Part shown: positions 21,540 through 35,258 of the stretch, piece after piece
Layout: every line of letters begins with the position of its first letter
How positions within the stretch are numbered: the first letter of the stretch is position 1
Source of the DNA: Argentina anserina
Lineage: Eukaryota > Streptophyta > Magnoliopsida > Rosales > Rosaceae
Assembly: GCF_933775445.1 (NCBI RefSeq)
Contig: NW_026089439.1
Location: forward strand, 165,851 to 229,850
Direction: 5' to 3'
Length of the DNA stretch: 64,000 nt
The notes under the pieces: model-generated
What the model saw: only the letters and a program-made list of their open reading frames with translations
Told to the model about the DNA's origin: nothing
Databases searched by the model: none
Made by a program: the position numbers and the translations under genes

Positions 21540-24500
21540 TCTGATGCGAGTTTCTATTGTATTTGAGAGTTTTGCAAGTGTGGGAGTGTGTTTCTTTCAA
21601 ACTGAGTATCTTTACATCGTTTGCTATCTTTACTATTCCAATTGTGTATCTTTACATCGTTTGCGTATCTTTACTATTCCAATTCTGTATATTTTCATTT
21701 CTCGTTTGAGTATCTTTCTGTAAGGCTTCTGATGGGAGTTTCTATTGTATTTGAGAGTTTTGCAAGTGTGGGAGTGTGTTTCTTTCAAACTGAGTATCTT
21801 TACATCGATTGCGTATCTTCACTATTCCAATTGTGTATCTTTTCATTTCTCGTTTGAGTATCTTTCTGTAAGGCTTCTGATGCGAGTTTCTATTGAATTT
21901 GAGAGTTTTGCAAGTGTGGGAGTGTGTTTCTTTCAAACTGACTATCTTTACATCGTTTGCGTATCTTTACTATTCTAATTGTGTATCTTTACCTCGTTTG
22001 CGTATCTTTACTATTCCAATTCTGTATCTTTTCATTTCTCGTTTGAGTATCTTTCTGTAAGGCTTCTGATGCGAGTTTCTATTGTATTTGAGAGTTTTGC
22101 AAGTGTGGGAGTGTGTTTCTTTCAAACTGAGTATCTTTACATCGTTTGCGTATCTTTACTATTCCAATTGTGTATCTTTTCATTTCTCGTTTGAGTATCT
22201 TTCTGTAAGGCTTCTGATGCGAGTTTCTATTGTATTTGAGAGTTTTGCAAGTGTGGGAGTGTGTTTCTTTCAAACTGACTATCTTTACATCGTTTGCGTA
22301 TCTTTACTATTCCAATTGTGTATCTTTATATCGTTTGCGTATCTTTACTATTCCAATTCTGTATCTTTTCATTTCTCGTTTGAGTATCTTTCTGTAAGGC
22401 TTCTGATGCGAGTTTCTATTATATTTGAGAGTTTTGCAAGTGTGGGAGTGTGTTTCTTTCAAACTGACTATCTTTACATCGTTTGCGTATCTTTACTATT
22501 CCAATTGTGTATCTTTACATCGTTTGCGTATCTTTACTATTCCAATTGTGTATCTTTTCATTTCTCGTTTGAGTATCTTTCTGTAAGGCTTCTGATGGGA
22601 GTTTCTATTGTATTTGAGAGTTTTGCAAGTGTGGGAGTGTGTTTCTTTCAAACTGAGTATCTTTACATCGTGTGCGTATCTTTACTATTCCAATTGTGTA
22701 TCTTTACATCGTTTGCGTATCTTTACTATTCCAATTCTGTATATTTTCATTTCTCGTTTGAGTATCTTTCTGTAAGGCTTCTAATGCGAGTTTCTATTGT
22801 ATTTGAGAGTTTTGCAAGTGTGGGAGTGTGTTTCTTTCAAACTGAGTATCTTTACATCGTGTGCGTATCTTTACTATTCCAATTGTGTATCTTTACATCG
22901 TTTGCGTATCTTTACTATTCCAATTCTGTATATTTTCATTTCTCGTTTGAGTATCTTTCTGTAAGGCTTCTAATGCGAGTTTCTATTGTATTTGAGAGTT
23001 TTGCAAGTGTGGGAGTGTGTTTTTTTCAAACTGAGTATCTTTACATCGTTTGCGTATCTTTACTATTCCAATTGTGTATCTTTACATCGTTTGCGTATCA
23101 TTACTATTCCAATTCTGTATCTTTTCATTTCTCGTTTGAGTATCTTTCTGTAAGGCTTCTAATGCGAGTTTCTATTGTATTTGAGAGTTTTGCAAGTGTG
23201 GGAGTGTGTTTCTTTCAAACTGAGTATCTTTACATCGTTTGCGTATCTTTACTATTCCAATTGTGTATCTTTTCATTTCTCGTTTGAGTATCTTTCTGTA
23301 AGGCTTCTGATGCGAGTTTCTATTGTATTTGAGAGTTTTGCAAGTGTGGGAGTGTGTTTCTTTCAAACTGACTATCTTTACATCGTTTGCGTATCTTTAC
23401 TATTCCAATTGTGTATCTTTACATCGTTTCCGTATCTTTACTATTCCAATTGTGTATCTTTTCATTTCTCGTTTGAGTATCTTTCTGTAAGGCTTTCTGA
23501 TGCTAGTTTCTATTGAATTTGAGAGTTTTGCAAGTGTGGGAGTGTGTTTCTTTCAAACTGAGTATCTTTACATCGTTTGCGTATCTTTACTATTCCAATT
23601 GTGTATCTTTACATCGTTTGCGTATCTTTACTATTCCAATTCTGTATATTTTCATTTCTCGTTTGAGTATCTTTCTGTAAGGCTTCTGATGGGAGTTTCT
23701 ATTGTATTTGAGAGTTTTGCAAGTGTGGGAGTGTGTTTCTTTCAAACTGAGTATCTTTACATCGATTGCGTATCTTCACTATTCCAATTGTGTATCTTTT
23801 CATTTCTCGTTTGAGTATCTTTCTGTAAGGCTTCTGATGCGAGTTTCTATTGAATTTGAGAGTTTTGCAAGTGTGGGAGTGTGTTTCTTTCAAACTGAGT
23901 ATCTTTACATCGTTTGCTATCTTTACTATTCCAATTGTGTATCTTTACATCGTTTGCGTATCTTTACTATTCCAATTCTGTATATTTTCATTTCTCGTTT
24001 GAGTATCTTTCTGTAAGGCTTCTGATGGGAGTTTCTATTGTATTTGAGAGTTTTGCAAGTGTGGGAGTGTGTTTCTTTCAAACTGAGTATCTTTACATCG
24101 ATTGCGTATCTTCACTATTCCAATTGTGTATCTTTTCATTTCTCGTTTGAGTATCTTTCTGTAAGGCTTCTGATGCGAGTTTCTATTGTATTTGAGAGTT
24201 TTGCAAGTGTGGGAGTGTGTTTCTTTCAAACTGAGTATCTTTACATCGTTTGCTATCTTTACTATTCCAATTGTGTATCTTTACATCGTTTGCGTATCTT
24301 TACTATTCCAATTCTGTATATTTTCATTTCTCGTTTGAGTATCTTTCTGTAAGGCTTCTGATGGGAGTTTCTATTGTATTTGAGAGTTTTGCAAGTGTGG
24401 GAGTGTGTTTCTTTCAAACTGAGTATCTTTACATCGATTGCGTATCTTCACTATTCCAATTGTGTATCTTTTCATTTCTCGTTTGAGTATCTTTCTGTAA

Positions 24501-26520
24501 GGCTTCTGATGCGAGTTTCTATTGAATTTGAGAGTTTTGCAAGTGTGGGAGTGTGTTTCTTTCAAACTGACTATCTTTACATCGTTTGCGTATCTTTACT
24601 ATTCTAATTGTGTATCTTTACCTCGTTTGCGTATCTTTACTATTCCAATTCTGTATCTTTTCATTTCTCGTTTGAGTATCTTTCTGTAAGGCTTCTGATG
24701 CGAGTTTCTATTGTATTTGAGAGTTTTGCAAGTGTGGGAGTGTGTTTCTTTCAAACTGAGTATCTTTACATCGTTTGCGTATCTTTACTATTCCAATTGT
24801 GTATCTTTTCATTTCTCGTTTGAGTATCTTTCTGTAAGGCTTCTGATGCGAGTTTCTATTGTATTTGAGAGTTTTGCAAGTGTGGGAGTGTGTTTCTTTC
24901 AAACTGACTATCTTTACATCGTTTGCGTATCTTTACTATTCCAATTGTGTATCTTTATATCGTTTGCGTATCTTTACTATTCCAATTCTGTATCTTTTCA
25001 TTTCTCGTTTGAGTATCTTTCTGTAAGGCTTCTGATGCGAGTTTCTATTATATTTGAGAGTTTTGCAAGTGTGGGAGTGTGTTTCTTTCAAACTGACTAT
25101 CTTTACATCGTTTGCGTATCTTTACTATTCCAATTGTGTATCTTTACATCGTTTGCGTATCTTTACTATTCCAATTGTGTATCTTTTCATTTCTCGTTTG
25201 AGTATCTTTCTGTAAGGCTTCTGATGGGAGTTTCTATTGTATTTGAGAGTTTTGCAAGTGTGGGAGTGTGTTTCTTTCAAACTGAGTATCTTTACATCGT
25301 GTGCGTATCTTTACTATTCCAATTGTGTATCTTTACATCGTTTGCGTATCTTTACTATTCCAATTCTGTATATTTTCATTTCTCGTTTGAGTATCTTTCT
25401 GTAAGGCTTCTAATGCGAGTTTCTATTGTATTTGAGAGTTTTGCAAGTGTGGGAGTGTGTTTCTTTCAAACTGAGTATCTTTACATCGTGTGCGTATCTT
25501 TACTATTCCAATTGTGTATCTTTACATCGTTTGCGTATCTTTACTATTCCAATTCTGTATCTTTTCATTTCTCGTTTGAGTATCTTTCTGTAAGGCTTCT
25601 AATGCGAGTTTCTATTGTATTTGAGAGTTTTGCAAGTGTGGGAGTGTGTTTTTTTCAAACTGAGTATCTTTACATCGTTTGCGTATCTTTACTATTCCAA
25701 TTGTGTATCTTTACATCGTTTGCGTATCATTACTATTCCAATTCTGTATCTTTTCATTTCTCGTTTGAGTATCTTTCTGTAAGGCTTCTAATGCGAGTTT
25801 CTATTGTATTTGAGAGTTTTGCAAGTGTGGGAGTGTGTTTCTTTCAAACTGAGTATCTTTACATCGTTTGCGTATCTTTACTATTCCAATTGTGTATCTT
25901 TTCATTTCTCGTTTGAGTATCTTTCTGTAAGGCTTCTGATGCGAGTTTCTATTGTATTTGAGAGTTTTGCAAGTGTGGGAGTGTGTTTCTTTCAAACTGA
26001 CTATCTTTACATCGTTTGCGTATCTTTACTATTCCAATTGTGTATCTTTACATCGTTTGCGTATCTTTACTATTCCAATTGTGTATCTTTTCATTTCTCG
26101 TTTGAGTATCTTTCTGTAAGGCTTTCTGATGCTAGTTTCTATTGAATTTGAGAGTTTTGCAAGTGTGGGAGTGTGTTTCTTTCAAACTGAGTATCTTTAC
26201 ATCGTTTGCGTATCTTTACTATTCCAATTGTGTATCTTTACATCGTTTGCGTATCTTTACTATTCCAATTCTGTATATTTTCATTTCTCGTTTGAGTATC
26301 TTTCTGTAAGGCTTCTGATGGGAGTTTCTATTGTATTTGAGAGTTTTGCAAGTGTGGGAGTGTGTTTCTTTCAAACTGAGTATCTTTACATCGATTGCGT
26401 ATCTTCACTATTCCAATTGTGTATCTTTTCATTTCTCGTTTGAGTATCTTTCTGTAAGGCTTCTGATGCGAGTTTCTATTGAATTTGAGAGTTTTGCAAG
26501 TGTGGGAGTGTGTTTCTTTC
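21540..26520 (+). repeat. Higher-order repeat 2,629 bp, about two copies
   Basis: Offsets of 2,629 bp join 21621 to 24250, 21745 to 24374, 21979 to 24608, 22082 to 24711, 23175 to 25804 and 23500 to 26129. Within it, a 336-bp S+L pair with a one-base deletion (tttgctatc instead of tttgcgtatc) is tandemly repeated at 23702, 24038 and 24374. The second copy departs near 26520. Boundaries are approximate. Confidence 0.75.
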
Positions 26521-27045
26521 AAACTGACTATCTTTACATCGTTTGCGTATCTTTACTATTCTAATTGTGTATCTTTACCTCGTTTGCGTATCTTTACTAT
26601 TCCAATTCTGTATCTTTTCATTTCTCGTTTGAGTATCTTTCTGTAAGGCTTCTGATGCGAGTTTCTATTGTATTTGAGAGTTTTGCAAGTGTGGGAGTGT
26701 GTTTCTTTCAAACTGACTATCTTTACATCGTTTGCGTATCTTTACTATTCCAATTGTGTATCTTTACATCGTTTGCGTATCTTTACTATTCCAATTGTGT
26801 ATCTTTTCATTTCTCGTTTGAGTATCTTTCTGTAAGGCTTCTGATGCGAGTTTCTATTGTATTTGAGAGTTTTGCAAGTGTGGGAGTGTGTTTCTTTCAA
26901 ACTGAGTATCTTTACATCGTTTGCGTATCTTTACTATTCCAATTGTGTATCTTTACATCGTTTGCATATCTTTACTATTCCAATTCTGTATATTTTCATT
27001 TCTCGTTTGAGTATCTTTCTGTAAGGCTTCTGATGGGAGTTTCTA

Positions 27046-30000
27046 TTGTATTTGAGAGTTTTGCAAGTGTGGGAGTGTGTTTCTTTCAAACTTAGTATCT
27101 TTACATCGATTGCGTATCTTCACTATTCCAATTGTGTATCTTTTCATTTCTCGTTTGAGTATCTTTCTGTAAGGCTTCTGATGCGAGTTTCTATTGAATT
27201 TGAGAGTTTTGCAAGTGTGGGAGTGTGTTTCTTTCAAACTGACTATCTTTACATCGTTTGCGTATCTTTACTATTCTAATTGTGTATCTTTACCTCGTTT
27301 GCGTATCTTTACTATTCCAATTCTGTATCTTTTCATTTCTCGTTTGAGTATCTTTCTGTAAGGCTTCTGATGAGAGTTTCTATTGTATTTGAGAGTTTTG
27401 CAAGTGTGGGAGTGTGTTTCTTTCAAACTGACTATCTTTACATCGTTTGCGTATCTTTACTATTCCAATTGTGTATCTTTACATCGTTTGCGTATCTTTA
27501 CTATTCCAATTGTGTATCTTTTCATTTCTCGTTTGAGTATCTTTCTGTAAGGCTTCTGATGCGTGTTTCTATTGTATTTGAGAGTTTTGCAAGTGTGGGA
27601 GTGTGTTTCTTTCAAACTGAGTATCTTTACATCGATTTCGTATCTTTACTATTCCAATTGTGTATCCTTTCATTTCTCGTTTGAGTATCTTTCTATAAGG
27701 CTTTCTGATACGAGTTTCTATTGAATTTTAGAGTTTTGCAAGTGTGGGAGTGTGTTTCTTTCAAACTGAGTATCTTTACATCGTTTGCGTATCTTTACTA
27801 TTCCAATTGTGTATCTTTATATCGTTTGCGTATCTTTACTATTCCAATTCTGTATCTTTTAATTTCACGTTTGAGTATCTTTCTGTAAGGCTTCTGATGC
27901 GAGTTTCTATTGTATTTGAGAGTTTTGCAAGTGTGGGAGTGTGTTTCTTTCAAACTGACTATCTTTACATCGTTTGCGTATCTTTACTATTCCAATTGTG
28001 TATCTTTACATCGTTTGCGTATCTTTACTATTCCAATTGTGTATTTTTTCATTTCTCGTTTGAGTATCTTTCTGTAAGGCTTTCTGATGCTAGTTTCTAT
28101 TGAATTTGAGAGTTTTGCAAGTGTGGGAGTGTGTTTCTTTCAAACTGAGTATCTTTACATCGTTTGCGTATCTTTACTATTCCAATTGTGTATCTTTTCA
28201 TTTCTCGTTTAAGTATCTTTCTGTAAGGCTTTCTGATGCTAGTTTCTATTGAATTTGAGAGTTTTGCAAGTGTGGGAGTGTGTTTCTTTCAAACTGAGTA
28301 TCTTTACATCGTTTGCGTATCTTTACTATTCCAATTGTGTATCTTTATATCGTTTGCGTATCTTTACTATTCCAATTCTATATCTTTTCATTTCTCGTTT
28401 AAGTATCTTTCTGTAAGGCTTCTGATCCGAGTTTCTATTGTATTTGAGAGTTTTGCAAGTGTGGGAGTGTGTTTCTTCCAAACTGACTATCTTTACATCG
28501 TTTGCGTATCTTTACTATTCCAATTGTGTATCTTTACATCGTTTGCATATCTTTACTATTCCAATTGTGTATCTTTTCATTTCTCGTTTAAGTATCTTTC
28601 TGTAAGGCTTTCTGATGCTAGTTTCTATTGAATTTGAGAGTTTTGCAAGTGTAGGAGTGTGTTTCTTTCAAACTGAGTATCTTTACATCGTTTGCGTATC
28701 TTTACTATTCCAATTGTGTATCTTTTCATTTCTCGTTTGAGTATCTTTCTGTAAGGCTTCTGATATGAGTTTCTATTGTATTTGAGAGTTTTGCAAGTGT
28801 GGGAGTGTGTTTCTTTCAAACTGAGTATCTTTACATCGTTTGCGTATCTTTACTATTCCAATTGTGTATCTTTTCATTTCTCGTTTGAGCATCTTTCTGT
28901 AAGGCTTCTGATGCGAGTTTCTATTGAATTTGAGAGTTTTGCAAGTGTGGGAGTGTGTTTCTTTCAAACTGAGTATCTTTACATCGTGTGCGTATCTTTA
29001 CTATTCCAATTGTGTATCTTTACATCGTTTGCGTATCTTTACTATTCCAATTCTGTATATTTTCATTTCTCGTTTGAGTATCGTTCTGTAAGGCTTCTAA
29101 TGCGAGTTTCTATTGTATTTGAGAGTTTTGCAAGTGTGGGAGTGTGTTTTTTTCAAACTGAGTATCTTTACATCGTTTGCGTATCTTTACTATTCCAATT
29201 GTGTATCTTTACATCGTTTGCGTATCATTACTATTCCAATTCTGTATCTTTTCATTTCTCGTTTGAGTATCTTTCTGTAAGGCTTCTAATGCGAGTTTCT
29301 ATTGTATTTCAGAGTTTTGCAAGTGTGGGAGTGTGTTTTTTTCAAACTGAGTATCTTTACATCGTTTGCGTATCTTTACTATTCCAATTGTGTATCTTTA
29401 CATCGTTTGCGTATCTTTACTATTCCAATTCTGTATCTTTTCTTTTCTCGTTTGAGTATCTTTCTGTAAGGCTTCTAATGCGAGTTTCTATTGTATTTGA
29501 GAGTTTTGCAAGTGTGGGAGTGTGTTTTTTCCAAACTGAGTATCTTTACATCGTTTGCGTATCTTTACTATTCCAATTGTGTATCTTTACATCGTTTGCG
29601 TATCTTTACTATTCCAATTGTGTATCTTTACATCGTTTGCGTATCTTTACTATTCCAATTGTGTATCTTTTCATTTCTCGTTTGAGTATCTTTCTGTAAG
29701 GCTTCTGATGGGAGTTTATATTGTATTTGAGAGTTTTGCAAGTGTGTGAGTGTGTTTCTTTGAAACTGAGTATCTTTACATCGTTTGCGTATCTTTACTA
29801 TTCCAGTTGTGTATCTTTTCATTTCTCGTTTGAGTATCTTTCTGTAAGGCTTCTGATGCGAGTTTCTATTGAATTTGAGAGTTTTGCAAGTGTGGGAGTG
29901 TGTTTCTTTCAAACTGAGTATCTTTACATCGTGTGCGTATCTTTACTATTCCAATTATGTATCTTTACATCGTTTGCGTATCTTTACTATTCCAATTCTG

Positions 30001-30435
30001 TATCTTTTCATTTCTCGTTTAAGTATCTTTCTGTAAGGCTTCTGATGCGAGTTTCTATTATATTTGAGAGTTTTGCAAGTGTGGGAGTGTGTTTCTTTCA
30101 AACTGACTATCTTTACATCGTTTGCGTATCTTTACTATTCCAATTGTGTATCTTTACATCGTTTGCGTATCTTTACTATTCCAATTGTGTATCTTTTCAT
30201 TTCTCGTTTGAGTATCTTTCTGTAAGGCTTCTGATGCGAGTTTCTATTGTATTTGAGAGTTTTGCAAGTGTGGGAGTGTGTTTCTTTCAAACTGAGTATC
30301 TTTACATCGTTTGCGTATCTTTACTATTCCAATTGTGTATCTTTACATCGTTTGCCTATCTTTACTATTCCAATTCTGTATATTTTCATTTCTCGTTTGA
30401 GTATCTTTCTGTAAGGCTTCTGATGGGAGTATCTA
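27046..30435 (+). repeat. Higher-order repeat 3,390 bp, copy 3
   Basis: It has the same unit order and markers as copy 1. It pairs with copy 4 at an exact 3,390-bp offset: 27046 to 30436, 27280 to 30670, 27744 to 31134, 28236 to 31626 and 28776 to 32166. Confidence 0.82.
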
Positions 30436-33400
30436 TTGTATTTGAGAGTTTTGCAAGTGTGGGAGTGTGTTTCTTTCGAACTGAGTATCTTTACATCGAT
30501 TGCGTATCTTCACTATTCCAATTGTGTATCTTTTCATTTCTCGTTTGAGTATCTTTCTGTAAGGCTTCTGATGCGAGTTTCTATTGAATTTGAGAGTTTT
30601 GCAAGTGTGGGAGTTTGTTTCTTTCAAACTGACTATCTTTACATCGTTTGCGTATCTTTACTATTCTAATTGTGTATCTTTACATCGTTTGCGTATCTTT
30701 ACTATTCCAATTCTGTATCTTTTCATTTCTCGTTTGAGTATCTTTCTGTAAGGCTTCTGATGCGAGTTTCTATTGTATTTGAGAGTTTTGCAAGTGTGGG
30801 AGTGTGTTTCTTTCAAACTGACTATCTTTACATCGTTTGCGTATCTTTACTATTCCAATTGTGTATCTTTACATCGTTTGCGTATCTTTACTATTCCAAT
30901 TGTGTATCTTTTCATTTCTCGTTTGAGTATCTTTCTGTAAGGCTTCTGATGCGTGTTTCTATTGTATTTGAGAGTTTTGCAAGTGTGGGAGTGTGTTTCT
31001 TTCAAACTGAGTATCTTTACATCGATTGCGTATCTTTACTATTCCAATTGTGTATCCTTTCATTTCTCGTTTGAGTATCTTTCTGTAAGGCTTTCTGATA
31101 CGAGTTTCTATTGAATTTTAGAGTTTTGCAAGTGTGGGAGTGTGTTTCTTTCAAACTGAGTATGTTTACATCGTTTGCGTATCTTTACTATTCCAATTGT
31201 GTATCTTTATATCGTTTGCGTATCTTTACTATTCCAATTCTGTATCTTTTAATTTCTCGTTTGAGTATCTTTCTGTAAGGCTTCTGATGCGAGTTTCTAT
31301 TGTATTTAAGAGTTTTGCAAGTGTGGGAGTGTGTTTCTTTCAAACTGACTATCTTTACATCGTTTGCGTATCTTTACTATTCCAATTGTGTATCTTTATA
31401 TCGTTTGCGTATCTTTACTATTCCAATTGTGTATCTTTTCATTTCTCGTTTGAGTATCTTTCTGTAAGGCTTTCTGATGCTAGTTTCTATTGAATTTGAG
31501 AGTTTTGCAAGTGTGGGAGTGTGTTTCTTTCAAACTGAGTATCTTTACATCGTTTGCGTATCTTTACTATTCCAATTGTGTATCTTTTCATTTCTCGTTT
31601 AAGTATCTTTCTGTAAGGCTTTCTGATGCTAGTTTCTATTGAATTTGAGAGTTTTGCAAGTGTGGGAGTGTGTTTCTTTCAAACTGAGTATCTTTACATC
31701 GTTTGCGTATCTTTACTATTCCAATTGTGTATCTTTATATCGTTTGCGTATCTTTACTATTCCAATTCTGTATCTTTTCATTTCTCGTTTGAGTATCTTT
31801 CTGTAAGGCTTCTGATGCGAGTTTCTATTGTATTTGAGAGTTTTGCAAGTGTGGGAGTGTGTTTCTTCCAAACTGACTATCTTTACATCGTTTGCGTATC
31901 TTTACTATTCCAATTGTGTATCTTTACATCGTTTGCATATCTTTACTATTCCAATTGTGTATCTTTTCATTTCTCGTTTAAGTATCTTTCTGTAAGGCTT
32001 TCTGATGCTAGTTTCTATTGAATTTGAGAGTTTTGCAAGTGTGGGAGTGTGTTTCTTTCAAACTGAGTATCTTTACATCGTTTGCGTATCTTTACTATTC
32101 CAATTGTGTATCTTTTCATTTCTCGTTTGAGTATCTTTCTGTAAGGCTTCTGATATGAGTTTCTATTGTATTTGAGAGTTTTGCAAGTGTGGGAGTGTGT
32201 TTCTTTCAAACTGAGTATCTTTACATCGTTTGCGTATCTTTACTATTCCAATTGTGTATCTTTTCATTTCTCGTTTGAGCATCTTTCTGTAAGGCTTCTT
32301 ATGCGAGTTTCTATTGAATTTGAGAGTTTTGCAAGTGTGGGAGTGTGTTTCTTTCAAACTGAGTATCTTTACATCGTGTGCGTATCTTTACTATTCCAAT
32401 TGTGTATCTTTACATCGTTTGCGTATCTTTACTATTCCAATTCTGTATATTTTCATTTCTCGTTTGAGTATCTTTCTGTAAGGCTTCTAATGCGAGTTTC
32501 TATTGTATTTGAGAGTTTTGCAAGTGTGGGAGTGTATTTTTTTCAAACTGAGTATCTTTACATCGTTTGCGTATCTTTACTATTCCAATTGTGTATCTTT
32601 ACATCGTTTGCGTATCATTACTATTCCAATTCTGTATCTTTTCATTTCTCGTTTGAGTATCTTTCTGTAAGGCTTCTAATGCGAGTTTCTATTGTATTTG
32701 AGAGTTTTGCAAGTGTGGGAGTGTGTTTTTTTCAAACTGAGTATCTTTACATCGTTTGCGTATCTTTACTATTCCAATTGTGTATCTTTACATCGTTTGC
32801 GTATCTTTACTATTCCAATTCTGTATCTTTTCATTTCTCGTTTGAGTATCTTTCTGTAAGGCTTCTAATGCGAGTTTCTATTGTATTTGAGAGTTTTGCA
32901 AGTGTGGGAGTGTGTTTTTTCCAAACTGAGTATCTTTACATCGTTTGCGTATCTTTACTATTCCAATTGTGTATCTTTACATCGTTTGCGTATCTTTACT
33001 ATTCCAATTGTGTATCTTTACATCGTTTGCGTATCTTTACTATTCCAATTGTGTATCTTTTCATTTCTCGTTTGAGTATCTTTCTGTAAGGCTTCTGATG
33101 GGAGTTTCTATTGTATTTGAGAGTTTTGCAAGTGTGTGAGTGTGTTTCTTTGAAACTGAGTATCTTTACATCGTTTGCGTATCTTTACTATTCCAGTTGT
33201 GTATCTTTTCATTTCTCGTTTGAGTATCTTTCTGTAAGGCTTCTGATGCGAGTTTCTATTGAATTTGAGAGTTTTGCAAGTGTGGGAGTGTGTTTCTTTC
33301 AAACTGAGTATCTTTACATCGTGTGCGTATCTTTACTATTCCAATTGTGTATCTTTACATCGTTTGCGTATCTTTACTATTCCAATTCTGTATCTTTTCA

Positions 33401-33660
33401 TTTCTCGTTTGAGTATCTTTCTGTAAGGCTTCTGATGCGAGTTTCTATTATATTTGAGAGTTTTGCAAGTGTGGGAGTGTGTTTCTTTCAAACTGACTAT
33501 CTTTAAATCGTTTGCGTATCTTTATTATTCCAATTGTGTATCTTTACATCGTTTGCGTATCTTTACTATTCCAATTGTGTATCTTTTCATTTCTCGTTTG
33601 AGTATCTTTCTGTAAGGCTTCTGATGCGAGTTTCTATTGTATTTGAGAGTTTTGCAAGTG
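30436..33660 (+). repeat. Higher-order repeat 3,390 bp, copy 4 (incomplete)
   Basis: Follows copy 3 directly and keeps the XL unit (about 32945-33075). It leaves the pattern at about 33660, where units with 'gtgtgtttttttc' take over. From there to 34511 the satellite has mixed L and XL units up to the element C insertion. Confidence 0.78.
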
Positions 33661-34506
33661 TGGGAGTGTGTTTTTTTCAAACTGAGTATCTTTACATCGT
33701 TTGCGTATCTTTACTATTCCAATTGTGTATCTTTACATCGTTTGCGTATCTTTACTATTCCAATTCTGTATCTTTTCATTTCTCGTTTGAGTATCTTTCT
33801 GTAAGGCTTCTAATGCGAGTTTCTATTGTATTTGAGAGTTTTGCAAGTGTGGGAGTGTGTTTTTTTCAAACTGAGTATCTTTACATCGTTTGCGTATCTT
33901 TAATATTCCAATTGTGTATCTTTACATCATTTGCGTATCTTTACTATTCCAATTGTGTATCTTTACATCGTTTGCGTATCTTTTCTATTCCAATCGTGTA
34001 TCTTTTCATTTCTCGTTTGAGTATCTTTCTGTAAGGCTTCTGATGCGAGTTTCTATTGTATTTGAGAGTTTTGCAAGTGTGGGAGTGTGTTTCTTTCAAA
34101 CTGAGTATCTTTACATCGATTGCGTATCTTTACTATTCCAATTGTGTATCTTTTCATTTCTCGTTTGAGTATCTTTCTGTAAGGCTTTCTGGTGCGAGTT
34201 TCTATTGAATTTGAGAGTTTTGCAAGTGTGGGAGTGTGTTTCTTTCAAACTGAGTATCTTTACATCGTTTGCGTATCTTTACTATTCCAATTGTGTATCT
34301 TTACATCGTTTGCTTATCTTTACTATTCCAATTCTGTATCTTTTCATTTCTCGTTTGAGTATCTTTCTGTAAGGCTTCTGATGCGAGTTTCTATTATATT
34401 TGAGAGTTTTGCAAGTGTGGCAGTGTGTTTCTTTCAAACTGACTATCTTTACATCGTTTGCGTATGTTTACTATTCCAATTGTGTATCTTTACATCGTTT
34501 GCGTAT

Positions 34507-34511
34507 CTTTA
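34507..34511. repeat. Left target-site duplication of element C (CTTTA)
   Basis: Satellite 'gcgtatCTTTA' directly precedes TGATAGG. The same five bases follow the right LTR at 42478-42482. Confidence 0.93.
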
Positions 34512-35170
34512 TGATAGGAGCACAAAGTGTGACGTTCTTAATGTGATTATGCCCTATTCTTACTCTTTGTTACCTCTTATTTAGTATGTTTTAGTTTCTT
34601 TTGTAAGAATAAGTGTCTAGGTAGAGCTTATATCAATTATGAGTGAATTGATGATGAAATCGTGCTAAGTGTTAATAATCCTTGTTGAGATATGATTCCT
34701 TGTTCGAGTAGGATTCATCCTTTCATATTTCTTTGTTTCTAACATACTTATTCTTATTAGGAAATACAAATCCATGTTGGAGAAGGAAAGCAATCTTAGT
34801 TCCACAAGGAAAGAGAAGATTTGCACTTAAAAGCCCAATCAATGCAAGAATGAAAATGCTGTCAAGATTCGTAGTCCAACTTCGACGGGCTCCCCTGGAT
34901 AGCTCCGATTGCGTTAGAAGACGTACCTTATATGGATAAAAAGGATTTTGAGTCTAGTTTCTGTAGGATTTGGAATCAAATCAATATCTTATTCCTACAG
35001 GGAGATATGACCAAATCATTACTCGGAGGTCCAGTGAACTCGGCGGAATTATCTCAGCCATTGATTTGCTTTTGATCCAAGGGCTATGAGGGAAACTTGG
35101 GACTTTGTTCCTCCTGCATATAGAGCACAAATATGTATCAGAATGTCCATAAATCCCTGCACCAGAGAAT

Positions 35171-35258
35171 GTCAAAGAAGGCATGCAGCAAATTAATTGA
35201 GAAGAGGCAAGAAAGTCAAAGAAGGCATGCAGCAAATTTAATGAGGAGAGGTAAGAAA
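35171..35258 (+). repeat. 44-bp tandem duplication in element C LTR
   Basis: Two copies of a segment starting gtcaaagaaggcatgcagca and ending gaaa lie head to tail, differing at a few bases. The 3' LTR has the same pair at 40970-41057; LTRs of elements A and B have one copy. It marks the element C subfamily. Confidence 0.85.

Larger units (their letters stand above)
12632..34511 (+). repeat. Satellite block 2 with 3,390-bp higher-order repeats
   Basis: 21,880 bp of uninterrupted tandem satellite. The S unit (148-149 bp) reads: tttgagagttttgcaagtg..., ttctttcaaactgag, tatctttacatcg, tttgcgtatctttac, tattccaattgtg, tatcttttcatttctcg, tttgagtatctttctg, taaggcttctgatgcg. L units insert one extra 41-bp copy of the segment from 'gtgtatctttacatcg' to 'tattccaatt'; XL units insert two. 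Some units have an extra T (gctttctgatgc), giving 149/190 bp. The block contains four copies of a 3,390-bp repeat and a separate 2,629-bp repeat zone. It begins exactly at the right end of element B and ends at the target duplication of element C. No gene is visible; all open frames are repeat-driven. Confidence 0.95.

Noticed and set aside
12632..34511. Origin of the satellite from the LTR or interior of these elements
   Set aside because: I found no stretch of the unit that matches LTR or interior beyond a few bases. The elements lie in the satellite by insertion, as shown by the CTTTA duplication.
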